Below are positions 32,993 to 45,781 of a stretch of 61,831 nt of DNA, one piece after another. The notes beneath the pieces were generated by a model. It was not told the DNA's origin. It saw only the letters and a list, made by a program, of their open reading frames with translations, and made no database searches. The DNA comes from Oehlia diaphana (taxonomy: Eukaryota; Glomeromycota; Glomeromycetes; Glomerales; Glomeraceae). Position 1 is the stretch's first letter; every line of letters starts with the position of its first letter. The stretch is from the NCBI GenBank assembly GCA_003833135.1, contig QZLH01000247.1, positions 18,922 through 80,752 on the forward strand, read 5' to 3'. A program made the position numbers and the translations under genes.

Positions 32993-34023
32993 AGCACTAA
33001 TTCAAACTACTATCCGAAAAAAGATGAAGCTTCGCACAGTCGCCGTTCAGGTTGTCTTCACTATCTCACAACATGAAGCAAGCATGAGTACGATATGGAG
33101 ATTATAACAGATGCGGGAAAATGGTACAGTATTTCATTTAGAGGGGAATGAAAGAGTAATCTCGCGGAGGAATAGATAGGCAGAAACCTAGTGACACAGG
33201 AACGTAGTAACTTCATATATCACCCGAACTTTTTTATTTATTCCTTGCGTGTATTAAATAAAAAATTTTTACATACAACAATCATTGATGAGGTCGTTTT
33301 AATAACCACCGCGTAGTATAATGGCATCTTGACTTGAGATCCGCTGATGAGAAAAAGAGCTTCGGTAAAAAGTTTTCATGTGGAACTTTTTCCGAATTTT
33401 GACCTGAATACTCACGTGATTTTTGATCGTGAAGATTCTTCACGGTTGCATAGGTTAGTTATCGAAACTTGATAAATTAAATGTGCTGTAGCATTTATGT
33501 CACCATGTATCATGAGAACAAGTAATTTAGTCTCGAACTTTTCTGCTCAGGATAGCGTCAAATTTCTTCTATTATAAATTAAGGAGCAGTTTACTAAAGT
33601 AAAAGATTGATTCTAAGATCGATCCTTAGTCCCATTTGTAAATTATTCGGGTTAGTGAGTTCTTTTATTCGTCTTGTGTAAGTAAAGCAAAAAATTAATA
33701 AATCTGATCAAACTTACTATTATTTATACGTCATTATCAAAAATCAAACGAATGGATATATTCCCGAAGAATGATACTTCGACTTGATTCCAGAAGAGCA
33801 TCGTCATGATGCTAATCAATTTTTTTCAGCTTTTAAAAAAAATAAAGCGGATATATACCATTCTTGTGATTTTCGGCACGTGTTTTGTGATGATCACACG
33901 AAGTATATAGTTCGGCAACCGAATTTTTTCAAGGAGCATTTATAGTGAATGTGAAACGGAATGGAGCGTTGTGAAAGCATATATAAGATGAATCGGAAGT
34001 ATTGTTTTATTTTTTTACCTCCG
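32993..34023. other. Intergenic, no gene recognised
   Basis: Holds a tRNA A-box-like word at 33314-33324 but no complete tRNA fold and no B box. Includes the 3' flank of the Crinkler-type gene. Confidence 0.4.
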
Positions 34024-36861
34024 CTAAGAGTGTGGATGGAATGAGCAATCTTCCAGTTGTGTTCTAGCTTTCTCAAGTGTAGTCTTATAAGTTTTGTTCT
34101 TTTCAATAACTTCATCGGCATTTTTGTATGGTCCATTTTTATGTATGGCCTCAGATATAACCTCTCCAACACCATTAATTCTCTCCGCGATTTGTTTGGG
34201 CTCTGCAGAGTTGATATTGAGACGATTTACAATATCAAAAGACAATCGTGAAACAAACAAGGGGCCAAAATACTGTCTAAAGTTACTCTTTGCAATAATC
34301 AGACAGTCATCTGGTAAATCGTTGGGATTCCCTTTGAATGGTTGCGATGTGAAAATGACTGTCACAATACGAGACTCCTCAAGAAATTTCTTCAAATCGT
34401 AATCTTTTACATCTTTATAAGCATTTTTGTTCTTATTACATTCTGTTTCAGCATCATCTTTGATAAATTCTTGTGACGTAGTGCACCATTTCTGTTGAAA
34501 TGCTATAAGAAGATTTCTACTTTCAGGAATTGTTTTGCGTAATAAAAAAACATCAGCAAATGGTGCCGAGTGACCATTTAAAATAACAAAGCCATCCATA
34601 TCCATGACTTTGTTATTTAAGCGGTTTATTGGAAGGCCAGTTTTTGGAAACTGGTTTTTCGCCTCACGTAAGTCAAATCTTTCGAGCCTCATTTTGATTT
34701 CTAGAACCGAGTCTCTGCCAACTGCTCCACGATAAAATTTCTTCAAAGAAATTCCTTTCTTATATTTCTTTAGCTTAGCAAATAGGTTATTGCGAAATAC
34801 CTCATAGTTAGCTACAAATTTCTCCCAGGTATCCCAAACCATCTTTGAGTCAGGTTGAAGCATTTTATGTATAGTGTCAGGGACTATGTTTAACCATGTA
34901 TTGTATATATAAATAAAGTAAAAAGGCATTTCAACTAAGTATTTAGTACCAACACTCTTTAGAATTAAATACCCATCGCGCTCCAAGTCCTCCACCGTCA
35001 ATTTCGGCTTCTCACTTATAACTGTAGTAAACTCAACTGGAATTGCTGCGATGGAATAATACAGGAGCTTATAACTAATATCACGGTTATTCGCAATAAA
35101 TTTATTTAGTTTATACTGATTTGTGAGGCTATTAATGACAGCTTGGAACACGTCGTCGAATAAAGTAAATTTATTATTCTTCACGTCTTGAAAGAATGTT
35201 TTTCTTTCGAAACATTCTTTAATAACGGTTTCCAATGCTCGTGGAAGCCCACTAGTATCATACAAAAGTTGTAAAACTCTGGTATTACACATCCAATGTC
35301 CCTCCCTATCTTCTTCTTTAGCAAAAAAATCAAAAATTTCCAAAATTGATTTGGTTGATAGGAGGGGACAATGGACATATGTAAAGGAATAATCTCTTGG
35401 TTTGAAGTCCTCGGTTACGTCATGTGTTGCTGTCCCTGATAAAAATGTTTGGACGTAACATCTATAAGATTCTTGCATAAAAGGTCCAAGGATAAGCAAC
35501 ATGTCTTTAAGAAGCCTTTTGTCAGTCAATTCTTTTTCAAAAGCGAGAATTTCTTGATACTCATCGATGTGAAGTACCATAATAAGTCTCTGAGCTTTTA
35601 GATGGGATATAATACCACCGAGCACAAAACTTATTCTAAAAAAGTCAAAATATGGCCGCGCTAAAGTCTGGAAGACTTCAAAGCTCGCTTTTCCACGCGC
35701 AAAATAGTCGTAGGCAATACGGAGACCAAGAATAGTGGATGCGTCCAAATTTTCATCAATACTACCAAGGCGAACACCGTTTACGAAATCAAGAAGTATA
35801 TATAAGTATTCTGGGGTTTCCCAATCAGGTAGTGGTTTCCAATGTCGTTTAACAGAGTTGAAGAACTCCTTTCCCCAACGAGTTTTACCTGATGATTAAC
35901 ACGTGAGGTTAGAGGTTAATGGCGGTTGATAATACATGATGTATACATAGTTACAGACAAAAGTACCTATTCCAGCCGCCCCACTACAGACAAGGAAGTT
36001 AAACTGCGATTTGGCAGTGTGTGGAGTTAAAGAATTGGTAATGTTATTGTCGAATATCTCCAATGCTTTATTAGTATCACGATCTTTTAGTGGCATAACC
36101 CTTTTTGTTGCCGAACTATTAATTTTATCTAGTAAGCTCGGCAAGATAATGGATAAGGCCTCCTCAAACGATCCTTTGAGCATTAAAAAGCAAAATTTAG
36201 CAGTTCGTTATGGTATCAACTAATATTTACTAAGGCTGACTTACCAACAACAGGTCCTACAATAGGTGATGCATTTTTTGGCCGATGGGTAAATGAAATT
36301 TGTTAGAAATTTTTTGACATAATTCCAATATACACTCGAAGTTATTTAGATACTGTACCTTGTGTAACGCCCTGATTGGAGAGACCTGCTAAAAAAAAGA
36401 GATCAGACCAAACTCGATATTTTGTTACTACAAATTTCTTGTTCAAGAGGCATTAGGATACACTTACCAGTGGTGAAGGTCAGAAGCTGCACGATGATGT
36501 GGATGGCAGACTTGCTTTCCTCATCTTTAAAACTATTCTCATTGAAATATTTACTAAGAAGAGATCGAGGTTTCATCAATTCACCACCAAGTTTTTCTTT
36601 AATGTCATCTTCGGTAGAAAATGTTTCAAGCACCTCGTCATTCTTGTCGACACTAACACGATTAACCTTCCAAAGATCTAGTTTGTCAAGAGGATAATCA
36701 CTCATTCCTTTTCCAGACAAAATAAGCGACTTGACATGTGAAACCCTAATTTCTTTATATTTGATACTGCTATTGCCAACGGTAGTTTCCTCACTAATAA
36801 TAAATGAAATAGTTCGGCCAGAAGCTTGTCCCAGAAATAAACAATTTAAGGTGAAAATCAT
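34024..36861 (-). CDS. Crinkler-type protein: header, P-loop NTPase, restriction-nuclease-like domain
   Basis: Exon 1 is 36861-36468, exon 2 36388-36359, exon 3 ends at 36245, exon 4 is 36173-35967 and exon 5 35888-34024. The N-terminus (CLFLGQ..., SLILSGKGMSDYPLDKLDLWKV, EKLGGELMKPRSLLSKYF) is a Crinkler header. The next exons make a P-loop NTPase: Walker A GAAGIGKT is split by the intron 35966-35889, Walker B is VLHIDEYQ, and an LSGTATHD sensor follows. The C-terminal third fits a PD-(D/E)XK-type nuclease as in Crinkler-RHS proteins (APFADVFLLRK, LLIAFQQKW). A helix-hairpin-helix-like end follows (INGVGEVISEAI). Such proteins act in nuclei, host or own; the role in this symbiont is inference. 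The exon 3 acceptor has no clear AG: after 36358 a frame with PKNASPIVGPVV is preceded by a stop, so one exon border is unresolved or broken. Confidence 0.75.
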
Positions 36862-36940
36862 TTTGAAGATATTATAAATGATATTTTTTTATTAGTTTTA
36901 AAAGAAGTTTAGAGAAAGAGAAATTTGAGGGAATTTTTGA

Positions 36941-36954
36941 GGGTATATATACTT
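36941..36954 (-). promoter_or_regulatory. TATA box of the Crinkler-type gene
   Basis: The minus strand reads AAAAGTATATATACCC about 85 bases before the ATG at 36861, a plausible TATA box. Confidence 0.5.
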
Positions 36955-38465
36955 TTGAATACATTGTGATTAATTATAAAATGATCTTTATAAATTATTA
37001 ATTGGTGACACGAAATATAATATAATGATATAAACATAGTATAAAAAAAAGTTTATAATGATATAAACATAGTAAAAAAAAGTTTATAAAATTAATTTAT
37101 CGGCAAGCGATTCATTACAGATTATATAGTTACTCAGATTGCATTCACGAGGTATTTGAGGTATCAGGTATTTATTAATTCTTCGGTTGTACAACAATTA
37201 GTAGCCAATAAAATTAATTTTAAATTATGTCATAATGACAACTAAATTAAATCTGGTGTAATTAACTCTGTACAACTTTTTTTTTCTTATTCCGACCCCA
37301 AGCCGTCGTGCTATTTTCTCCGAGCATGAACCTATCGCAGTCCACATTTTAAAAATACAATAATCCAAATTATTTACCTATCAGGTATTTGATTTATCGC
37401 ATAGCAGTTTTTGTAATTATATTTTTCGATTATCAAGGCTCCTTCCGGAAACCAAAAAAAGTGCATGAAGCTGTACAAAATTTACCCGTTATTTCCTTCG
37501 TAGTATATCTAATAAGCATCGTTTTATTCTTTATTTTGTATAATAACAGTTGAAAACATGTCTAGTGATAAGTAGCGTAAGTAATAAATGTGTTTAGCTC
37601 TCACGATAATAAATTACAATTTTCATTTGTATCTTTTTAGTTGTCTCAATAAAAATGTTGGATCTTTACACTTCGTAGTTGTAACAAGTCTCATTATTTT
37701 TTCTATGATATGGCAAATACCATACACAATTTTCAATTAATAATTGATGTTAAGTCCAGCGAGGATAAGAGGCTCTTTAGTGCACATCAAAATTGTATAG
37801 ACTTCCTTCATGACGATGTAGTTATTTAAATGCAATTAATGATAACAAAAGTAAATGTTGCGGGCATATAATCGGGAATCGGGATACAGTAGTTGTTGCA
37901 ATGAACAATAATAAAGGATTACCGATTTAGAATAAATTTGTAGACGGTTGAGAGGTTATTAATACTGTACATGAAGAATCCATATCCTATATTTGTATAT
38001 TGTGAGTAACGTAAGAAACGGTATAACTTATATGAAATTTGCGATAAAAGAAATTTTAACGGATGAGACACTTGAAATCAATGACCAGAAACTTCCACAT
38101 GTTCTCATTAACAATCAATAAAAAACTGTCCCTAACTCTTATTTAACAGCATTATAACAAATTCAATAAATAAAAAAATAACAAATAAATTCATTAAAAC
38201 ACTTTATCCGCATGAATGTTACATTGAAAAATGTCATTATATTCATTTATTATTATTATTTTTTTATGCACAATAAATAATAAATAAAAAAATAAAAAAA
38301 TCAGATGATCACATCACCACTACAACTCAACTGTGCTACGGTGGATACTCACTGGCTAGTTATTATATAAATTTAAATGAATTTAATTTATCTAGCGCTT
38401 TATTCTGAATTTTAGTTTATTTACGAAATATAATAAATATTAATATTTTTCAAACTACATTTAGC
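36955..38465. other. Intergenic, no gene recognised
   Basis: Contains a short direct duplication TTTATAATGATATAAACATAGTA (about 37020 and 37053) and AT-rich filler. No supported gene. Confidence 0.5.
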
Positions 38466-39285
38466 AATATTTATTTAATGAAGTCTGCGTAATTTCTAAT
38501 TCAACTTTATAATATATTACTACCTCGTTCAATTATCACTGATCTTAATATACTATATTGTGCGAAACATTATTGCATATAAGTCATCATGCAGTAAGTC
38601 TTGGTTGCGATTTTTATTATTATCTGAAGAATGTGGTGAATTTCTTGACGTTTGAGTAAGGAGAAATGATCATAGATACGGAAATAACGAAATGAAAAAG
38701 AAAGTTGTGAGTGTAATTTATCTTCGCCAAAAAAAGATCTGTTTATTAATTTGTTATGAAAATATTAGGTGTTTTTTAAAAAAACTTGATAAGAGCAAAA
38801 CTTTGAAAGTCGAAATTTCTATTATGTGAAATGGCCGATAAACTGTCTTGCTAACGCTTAAAAAAACTCCAAAATTACGAATAATTGCATCCAAATAATT
38901 TTTTTTAATATGGCTATCGAGAGATTTCTGCAACCTACTTTGGTTTATTAAATTTTACAATGATATATTTTTAAGTGAATGTAAGACGCTAAGACATTTT
39001 CTTAATTGTATTTTCACAATAAACATTTGTTAAATATAAGAGCAAAAACCTTATGATTTTTCTTTTTCTAAAAAAGAGGTTATATTATAGTAACTAACTA
39101 ATTGAATAATCGAAGAAAAAAAAAAAATAATAATAAAAAATAATAAAATCACGTTGAGTCTAAAACTAAAAACTTGATGTATATTTTGCTACACCAATTT
39201 TCTTTCCTTTCAATAAGATTTACCATCTTTAAATATTTACTGGTAACATTATTAAAATTATTGCTTAGGAATAAGACCAAATTTT
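38466..39285 (+). repeat. Source or partner copy of the 13805-14734 duplication
   Basis: It lies directly 3' of the lactone oxidase gene and includes its last codons. Being contiguous with a functional gene end, this is more likely the source copy. Confidence 0.85.
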
Positions 39286-41463
39286 GCTAAAAAATTATTA
39301 GTCATTAAACCTTGAGAATCAAATTTAGAAATTTGTTTAAGAAATAATTCAATAGCATTTTTATCAAAGGAATTATAAAGATAATTTTGATCTAAATCTG
39401 AATCTAAATGTTGTCCCCAATGAAATCTCGCATTATATTTTAATGCTACCCCAAATAATGGTTTATAAACATGTTTATAATAATCAATCTTTGTATCCTA
39501 AAAAATACGAAAGGAATGATTTTAAAATTATATACAATATATATGTAATAATATTCAATACTTACATATACTAGTATTGGCATTTCGGCAAAACATCTTG
39601 GTTCACCATTTGTATTATGAGCCATAGACATATATTGAGAGGAAGCAGCAGTAAACCTTACGGAAATAGGACCATTAATATTATAATTAAATTTAGTTCT
39701 TATTTCTTGTAATGTCTTTTTTAATTCATCAATAGCTTTAATATGATTATCATCTTTCATTGAAAATGAAAATTCTGCTGCGACAGCTTTAAAATTATTA
39801 GATAATCCAATCGAATAAATATTATTATAACCATCAACCGCAGGAATTTCATTATATTGAGTTTTTAAAGCTGTTTCAATTAATAAAGGAACAGTATTTG
39901 GAAATAAATTTAATAATAAGAATAATACATGTCCACCATCAGCACTTAATTTATTAGCGATATCCTTAATAATTGGATAATCTAAAAATTCTTGTGTCCA
40001 ATGATTTTGTTGTAATTTAGGATGATTTTGTTGTAATTTTGGATAATTTTGTTCGTCTTCTTTTGTAGCAATATTTCTCTTTGTAATAAGTGTGTAAGGT
40101 GTATAAGGACTTATCCATATTTCTGCATTATGATATTTTAAAATATCATTTTCATTATAAGGTTTTTTTGATAAGATGGGTTTAACTTCTTCCCAAGTTG
40201 TTTCTTCTCTAATTGAAATCACTTTATAATATGGTACTGTAATAATAGTTACTTGATATACGACTCCTAATGCTCCTAAGTTTACTACACTAGCATTGAA
40301 TGTTTCGTCATCTTGTATTAGTTGAATATGTGGGTATCGTTTTAAGAATAAATCAGGATTCGTAATTCCATTTGTTGGTTCAATTTTGTAAATTTTTCCA
40401 CCTGGTACAACGAGATCAACCGTAGCTATAAATGAAGCTAAAGGTTGAAGAGTAATTCCACTTCCATGTGTAGATGTTGCATTACATCCAACAATTGATT
40501 GTCCATCATATCCAGGTAAATTAAATAAAGCTCTACCATCCTTCTTTAATTCTGATACAATTTCACGTAATGTAGTTCCACATCGTACATTATAATAAAT
40601 ATTATTATTTTTAAATTCATCTTTTAATAATTCTGAATTTGCTTTAATCATTCCACGATAATTTTTGGTATAAAGAAGAAATCCATCAGTTTCGGCAATT
40701 CGACTATATTAAAAAAAAAAAAAAAAATTTATATGAATTAATATTAATTATTATTAATGCTTAATATTAAAGGAAAAAAAAAGTTACTTGAACGCTTCGA
40801 AACCTCCTACAGCTTTGACATGTTTCTTTTCATTAACGGAAGCTTTCATAATTTTTACAAGTCCATCTAATGATGAAATTACTTCAACATCGGCACGAAT
40901 TGTTATATTACCAAGCTTATTCGTTACTACCTCTAAATACAAAAAAACAAAATTATTTTGAGAAAAATACTGTGGCATGGCGAATCCTACTTAGAAGAAA
41001 AAAATAAGAAAAAAAACCTATTTGAGGTCCGGCATGATCTTTATCCATATATTCATCAGCAAGACTTTGATTAAACTTCTTAACCAATTTCTCTACCAAT
41101 TTTTTTTTTTTGAAAAAAAAAAATTTTATTCATTCCAATAAAAAGAAAAATTAAAGTTTTAATTGGCATATATACATTATATATTATATATATATATATA
41201 TATTATGTACGATACCTAATTTCTTTTTAATATTATCATTTTTTTCATAAATTTCCGATAATTCCCAAAATTTTGGTCCATCATAAATTTTTCTTGCTTC
41301 ATTATTATATTTTTGACTAATTGAAGAATTATCTTTCTATCATGTCAAAAAAAGAAAGAAACAAAATTTAATTATTAGAATTAATTAATAAAATATAACA
41401 TTAATTTGTCCTATCAGTTTTACTTACCTTAAGAAAAAAATTAATTATATTAAGACCAGCCAT
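39258..41463 (-). CDS. FAD-dependent aldono-1,4-lactone oxidase-like protein (six exons)
   Basis: Exons 41463-41428, 41336-41216, 41092-41018, 40932-40788, 40703-39566 and 39497-39258 join in phase to 584 codons. The third donor is weak (GTTTTT). The N-terminal half is a PCMH-type FAD-binding fold: [39 protein letters not shown] and [14 protein letters not shown]. The C-terminal part has the ALO-type end with FHWGQ, close to the HWGK motif of the family. Fungal D-arabinono-1,4-lactone oxidase makes D-erythroascorbate; L-gulonolactone oxidase-like enzymes are close relatives, so the exact substrate is open. There is no obvious signal peptide. A PKLQQNH heptapeptide is tandemly repeated at about 40000-40045. 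The third acceptor lies after a long T/A run. Confidence 0.85.
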
Positions 41464-41600
41464 TTGTCATCAATTTTTTTTTTTTTTTTAGAGAAGGAAA
41501 AAAAAAAGAGCAATAGTTTTTCATTTTCTCTTTACCCTATTGTCTATAACTTTTAAAATGTGTGACAAATTATCAGTTGATGAAACGAACGAATAATAAA

Positions 41601-41612
41601 TTCTATTTATAG
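41601..41612 (-). promoter_or_regulatory. TATA-like box of the lactone oxidase gene
   Basis: The minus strand reads ACTATAAATAGAAT about 140 bases upstream of the ATG. A CT/AG-rich leader lies between. Confidence 0.4.
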
Positions 41613-44600
41613 TCAAGTCTCAGTGATAAATGGTCTTTGTACTATTCTTCTCGAATATTAGTGTGTTACAAATTACGTTCTTTTACATTATATATAGTAT
41701 TTAAATCATTTGATCGATTGTCGTAAAAAAAAATTTTAACATTGTACATATAGTATTCCTTTTTAGTCATTCTAAAAATTCTTAAAAGGTAAAAAATTAG
41801 AGCTAATTTCGTCCAGAATTAAATCATGATGTAATTATGATAAAATGGTGATACGAGCCGCAGAATTTAGAAAAATCATTGTTTCTCATAATTGGCAATG
41901 GAATTATTTGCAAACATTGAAAAATTAATATTAATTTTCAATGTGGTATAAACATTTAACATTAGGTTTATTTCAATCACATTTTAATAAATCTTTTTAC
42001 CAAAGTTCAATAATTATAAATGTAACAGATTTTATTACGTGAAGGAAAATTTTTATAATTGAACGGGGAAAAGTATGAATCAATGTAAAAAAAATTTCAA
42101 ATTTTTTTTTTCTGGAAAAAAAAAATACACTAACTCGGTTTTTAGTTGCGTAACGAAAAATCGTTTATTGTGAAAATCTTGATAGCTTGATATGATTTTC
42201 ACCCGATCAACCGCACCGCATTGCAGTTCAATGCCGAATGAATTCGTACGCTGTTAATCAAAACTGAATAATAAACATAATTTTTTTTATTAGAAAGTAT
42301 AAAATCTTCTGTTCATTAGTAACTTGGGGTAGGCCGTCAACAAAGTACATTTTTCTATCAGAACATTTATAACTTTATTAAAATTAGAAGAATGAGCTAA
42401 CGAATTATTGATATTAGTCTTCGCAAAATTCATGGCCTGTGACTTTTTAATCTATTTGTATTTGAGGTTAAAAAAAGGGCCATTACTTTCGTAAGTTTCA
42501 CGTGATAAATGAGAACTACAGATATTTCTCTCGCGCGTGATAGTAAATTTAAGACTAGTCTACATGTAATCAATTCGACGATCCTTCTTTAATAAAAATA
42601 AAAATGGTAAATTTAAGATAAAGTTGTCGAAATAGAAATTTCAAGGTAACATTCAATATTTATTCGTTCATGATCAAATATTTTACAATACTTTTCAATA
42701 AGAATGATTGATGGACAATTCTTTTTAGACGTATTTCGACATATAGTACTTGATCGGGCTCGTGATCTTTAACCAACATATGACACATGTAAATGTGTAT
42801 CGAAAAATAAAAATGTGTAAATACACAGCTTAACAAGAGACCAGATTAAATTTTATTATTATTAAGCAATAAAGCAATAAGTGCCAGCTATGCAACTCGT
42901 ACAAAGAAATAACTTTTACTGAAAATGGATGAAAACCCGATAAGATCTAAACCCCTACAGGATTCTGCTTTTGTGGGATAAATTGATATTTTTATCAGCA
43001 ACTTCGAAACATTTTTTCCGTTGAGTCTTGTTTTTGGCGTTCTTGCTCTTTCATTGTGAACAGAGTTCAGAGATAATTATTTGATAAAAATAATACTTTG
43101 ACTTCTTATATATATACACCATTACGACATACTAAAATTAGTCAAAATTTAAAAATAATTAGAATATAAATAAATAATTAAATTAAAGATTCAAAGATAT
43201 TCTTACCATTATAAATGATTCATCACGTAAATTTGAAGAAAAAGGACGAGTACGAGCTCCAAACCTGTAATTGGCATAATTTTATATTAGTCAAAAAAAA
43301 AAAAATTATTCATGTGCGAAAATATGACTCACAAAGTCTTACCTTTGATTTAAATTGAGAAGATGCAAAAACTTTGTTTTCTAAGGAATCGTATTTTTCA
43401 TTTATTACACTGGTTCTTTTTCTATTTATTGTCCAAGAAATTCCATTTATTTATTAACGAGATCGAGTTTAGTCTCGAATATTCCATTCATAGTGGCAAA
43501 TTGTGTGAATCCCTTTCTCTTAGAGTTTCGTTCATCATGATAATTTATAAAAAAAATTCGATGTTATTATGTGAGACAGGTGGCATCATTTAAAGCTACT
43601 GTACTCGGTAGCGTAAGCCAACACGGATATAATACTCCAATAAATTTAATGAGATTAACTCAATTGGTAATGAAATCTAAAGATACAGATTTGTTAATTA
43701 CCAACTGATAATTATACAATATAAAATTTGGGGAGGAATGTTAGTCTTGCTACTTTGAAGGTGTTTTTGAAACACATACTACACAATTTTTACTGTTAAA
43801 ATATAATATCCAATAAATAAAATACTAACAGCTAAGTTAACTTCGATTTTAGCAGGAAAACTTCTTTGAGAATATACATTGTCCTTTTTCATATGAAATT
43901 AGATATATAACCTACTGAATAGAACAAACCATAGTTAATGTCGGAGTGTACTTTGAAACATCTAAAGTATTTAAAATATTTGAAAAAATTGTTTTGTATA
44001 TTTACCTTTTCATGGTTGAGACTAAATCTGGAATTGCTCAGAAGTAAAATTCTGAAAATTTTAATTTTTTTTTCGTCGGTTCTGCATAAATCATGTGAAA
44101 TTTTGTGGCTTATCTGACTTTCCTAAAGCGGTTTTTTTTAAATTTTACCCACATTTGTCAATTTTAGCATCAAAAAAAATGTCAAATGAGTTTATTTCTA
44201 TATAACCGATTAACCAATTACGTAATTAACGAACCGTGTATGCTTGTATGTTTATTATATTATTGCGTCACACAAAAAAATTATATGTATAAAATGTTTT
44301 AAGATTCTATCAGGATATAAATTTATCAAATTACTACTTCACTTTATGCTTATTTAAAATGTTAATCAAATAAATTGTTGCTTTAAAAGCTTCTTTTTAG
44401 CTTTTATAAAATTTAACTTTCTTTTCATATTACTGTAATTTCTTTCTATTGCTTCGAATACAAAATTTAACTCAATAGTTTCATTAAATAATAATAGATT
44501 TAGTTGATAAATGTTACTTTTTAAAATCAATTATTCTTGAATTCATCCATATATGCACGTTTTATTTTTATTATTTTACTTATTAGTAAGTTATCAATGC

Positions 44601-44690
44601 ATATAACTTTCAATATTTATTCTTTAATTATATATATATATATTTTAATGAGATGTTTATTTTTGGAATAATTTATTAATTAATTTATTT
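41613..44690. other. Intergenic, with one orphan exon-like segment
   Basis: Mostly AT-rich with no gene. At 43207-43266 the minus strand has TTACAG, a 60-base open stretch encoding FGARTRPFSSNLRDESF, then GTAAG. A possible upstream exon ends with AAAG|GTAAGA near 43343, but the phases do not give an open joint frame. The 76-codon frame at 43363 is not convincing. Confidence 0.4.
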
Positions 44691-44742
44691 TGTATCAATA
44701 CAAAAATACAAATATCGGATACTTTTGATCGCCGACTCTATA

Positions 44743-45781
44743 ACGGGAACAACAAGAAAAATCGTCCTTTATGTCCAAATATTATTAAACATTCAACTAG
44801 ATCTTTTATAACGTAACATCCTTCTTTTGGCATTCCAACAAGTTTTAAAATACCATCCACAATGACAAAAAAACGAAATGGCCATAGCGAGTACAATTTT
44901 AAGAAAGTATCATCCATTGTATCTGCTAGTACAGGAATTTTTAACCTGTTTCAAATCTATGATTTTTCCGACCTTAAATTTCACATGAATCATTGATTTA
45001 ATGTTTAAATCAAGTATGGCATCTTTACTGATTTTATAATATAATAGGGTATAGCAGTCTTGTAATTCAACATTGTTGAAAGTAATATGCTGTAATGCAG
45101 GATGAATATACTTTTTATTCTGAATCATTAATTTAGCTTGGGAAATGGTGTCATGTTCCGTTAATTCAAGCTTTATGGTTTCTCCAGTCTCTGTTTCTAC
45201 GTAGATGATCAGTTCTATAATTTTAGATCAACGTGGACTCTTTCTGGATATTGTAATATGAGAGGGTACCATAAAATGTCATTAAAAATAATACGATTTT
45301 TGTCGAAGGAAATGTCATCTAAGTCCTGGATCATCTTTTTAATCTGAATGATAGTGTCACTCCAATGTACTTTCAAATTTGTTATTTCGGTATGCGTTTT
45401 CACATAGATTAGCATTGAACTCCTTGCTTTAGTTGAACTTCTTGCTTTAGTTGATGCTGGTTCAAACTCTGATTGAAAAATTGAATAAAATTTACGCCTT
45501 AGTGCCTTGACCAAATCTCCTTCCTAAAGTTAAAATACCATAGTAATTCAACTACCTTGATTCCCAGCTCTTCAAGCGTATCGGTGGGCTGTATGTCCTT
45601 TTCATGGTGTACAAGCTTATAGTTGATACTATACAGCCCAACGCGATCTCGGAAGCTACTCAAATACCTCTCCGGTAGTATATTTAGTTACATTTGCTAC
45701 ACATGTAGAACCCGTACTGTTTGTTGTACTTAATGCGGATAGGAAAAATAGGAACGGGTCAAGTAAAGTGGTCAAGAGCAT
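44743..45781 (-). pseudogene. Truncated copy of the ubiquitin-like/ZZ/deiodinase-like gene
   Basis: It starts like the intact gene (MLLTTLLDP at 45781), then keeps the linker with repeated TKARSS. Ubiquitin-like unit 1 ([20 protein letters not shown]) has a frameshift near 45280. Unit 2 (MIQNKKYIHPALQHITFNN) is kept, as is the start of unit 3 (SMIHVKFKVGKIIDL). At about 44940 it jumps directly to the last ~65 residues of the deiodinase-like domain ([20 protein letters not shown]), in another frame. Units 4-6, the ZZ finger and the active-site Cys are deleted. It is a non-functional tandem duplicate of 47589-50677. Confidence 0.85.

Noticed and set aside
33313..33375. tRNA- or snoRNA-like segment (A-box word TAGTATAATGG, TGATGA C-box-like word)
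   Set aside because: No B box, no acceptor stem pairing, no anticodon stem, and no terminal stem joining a C and D box.
43363..43593. 76-codon open frame on the plus strand
   Set aside because: Opposite strand to the orphan exon-like segment, low complexity, no homology recognised.
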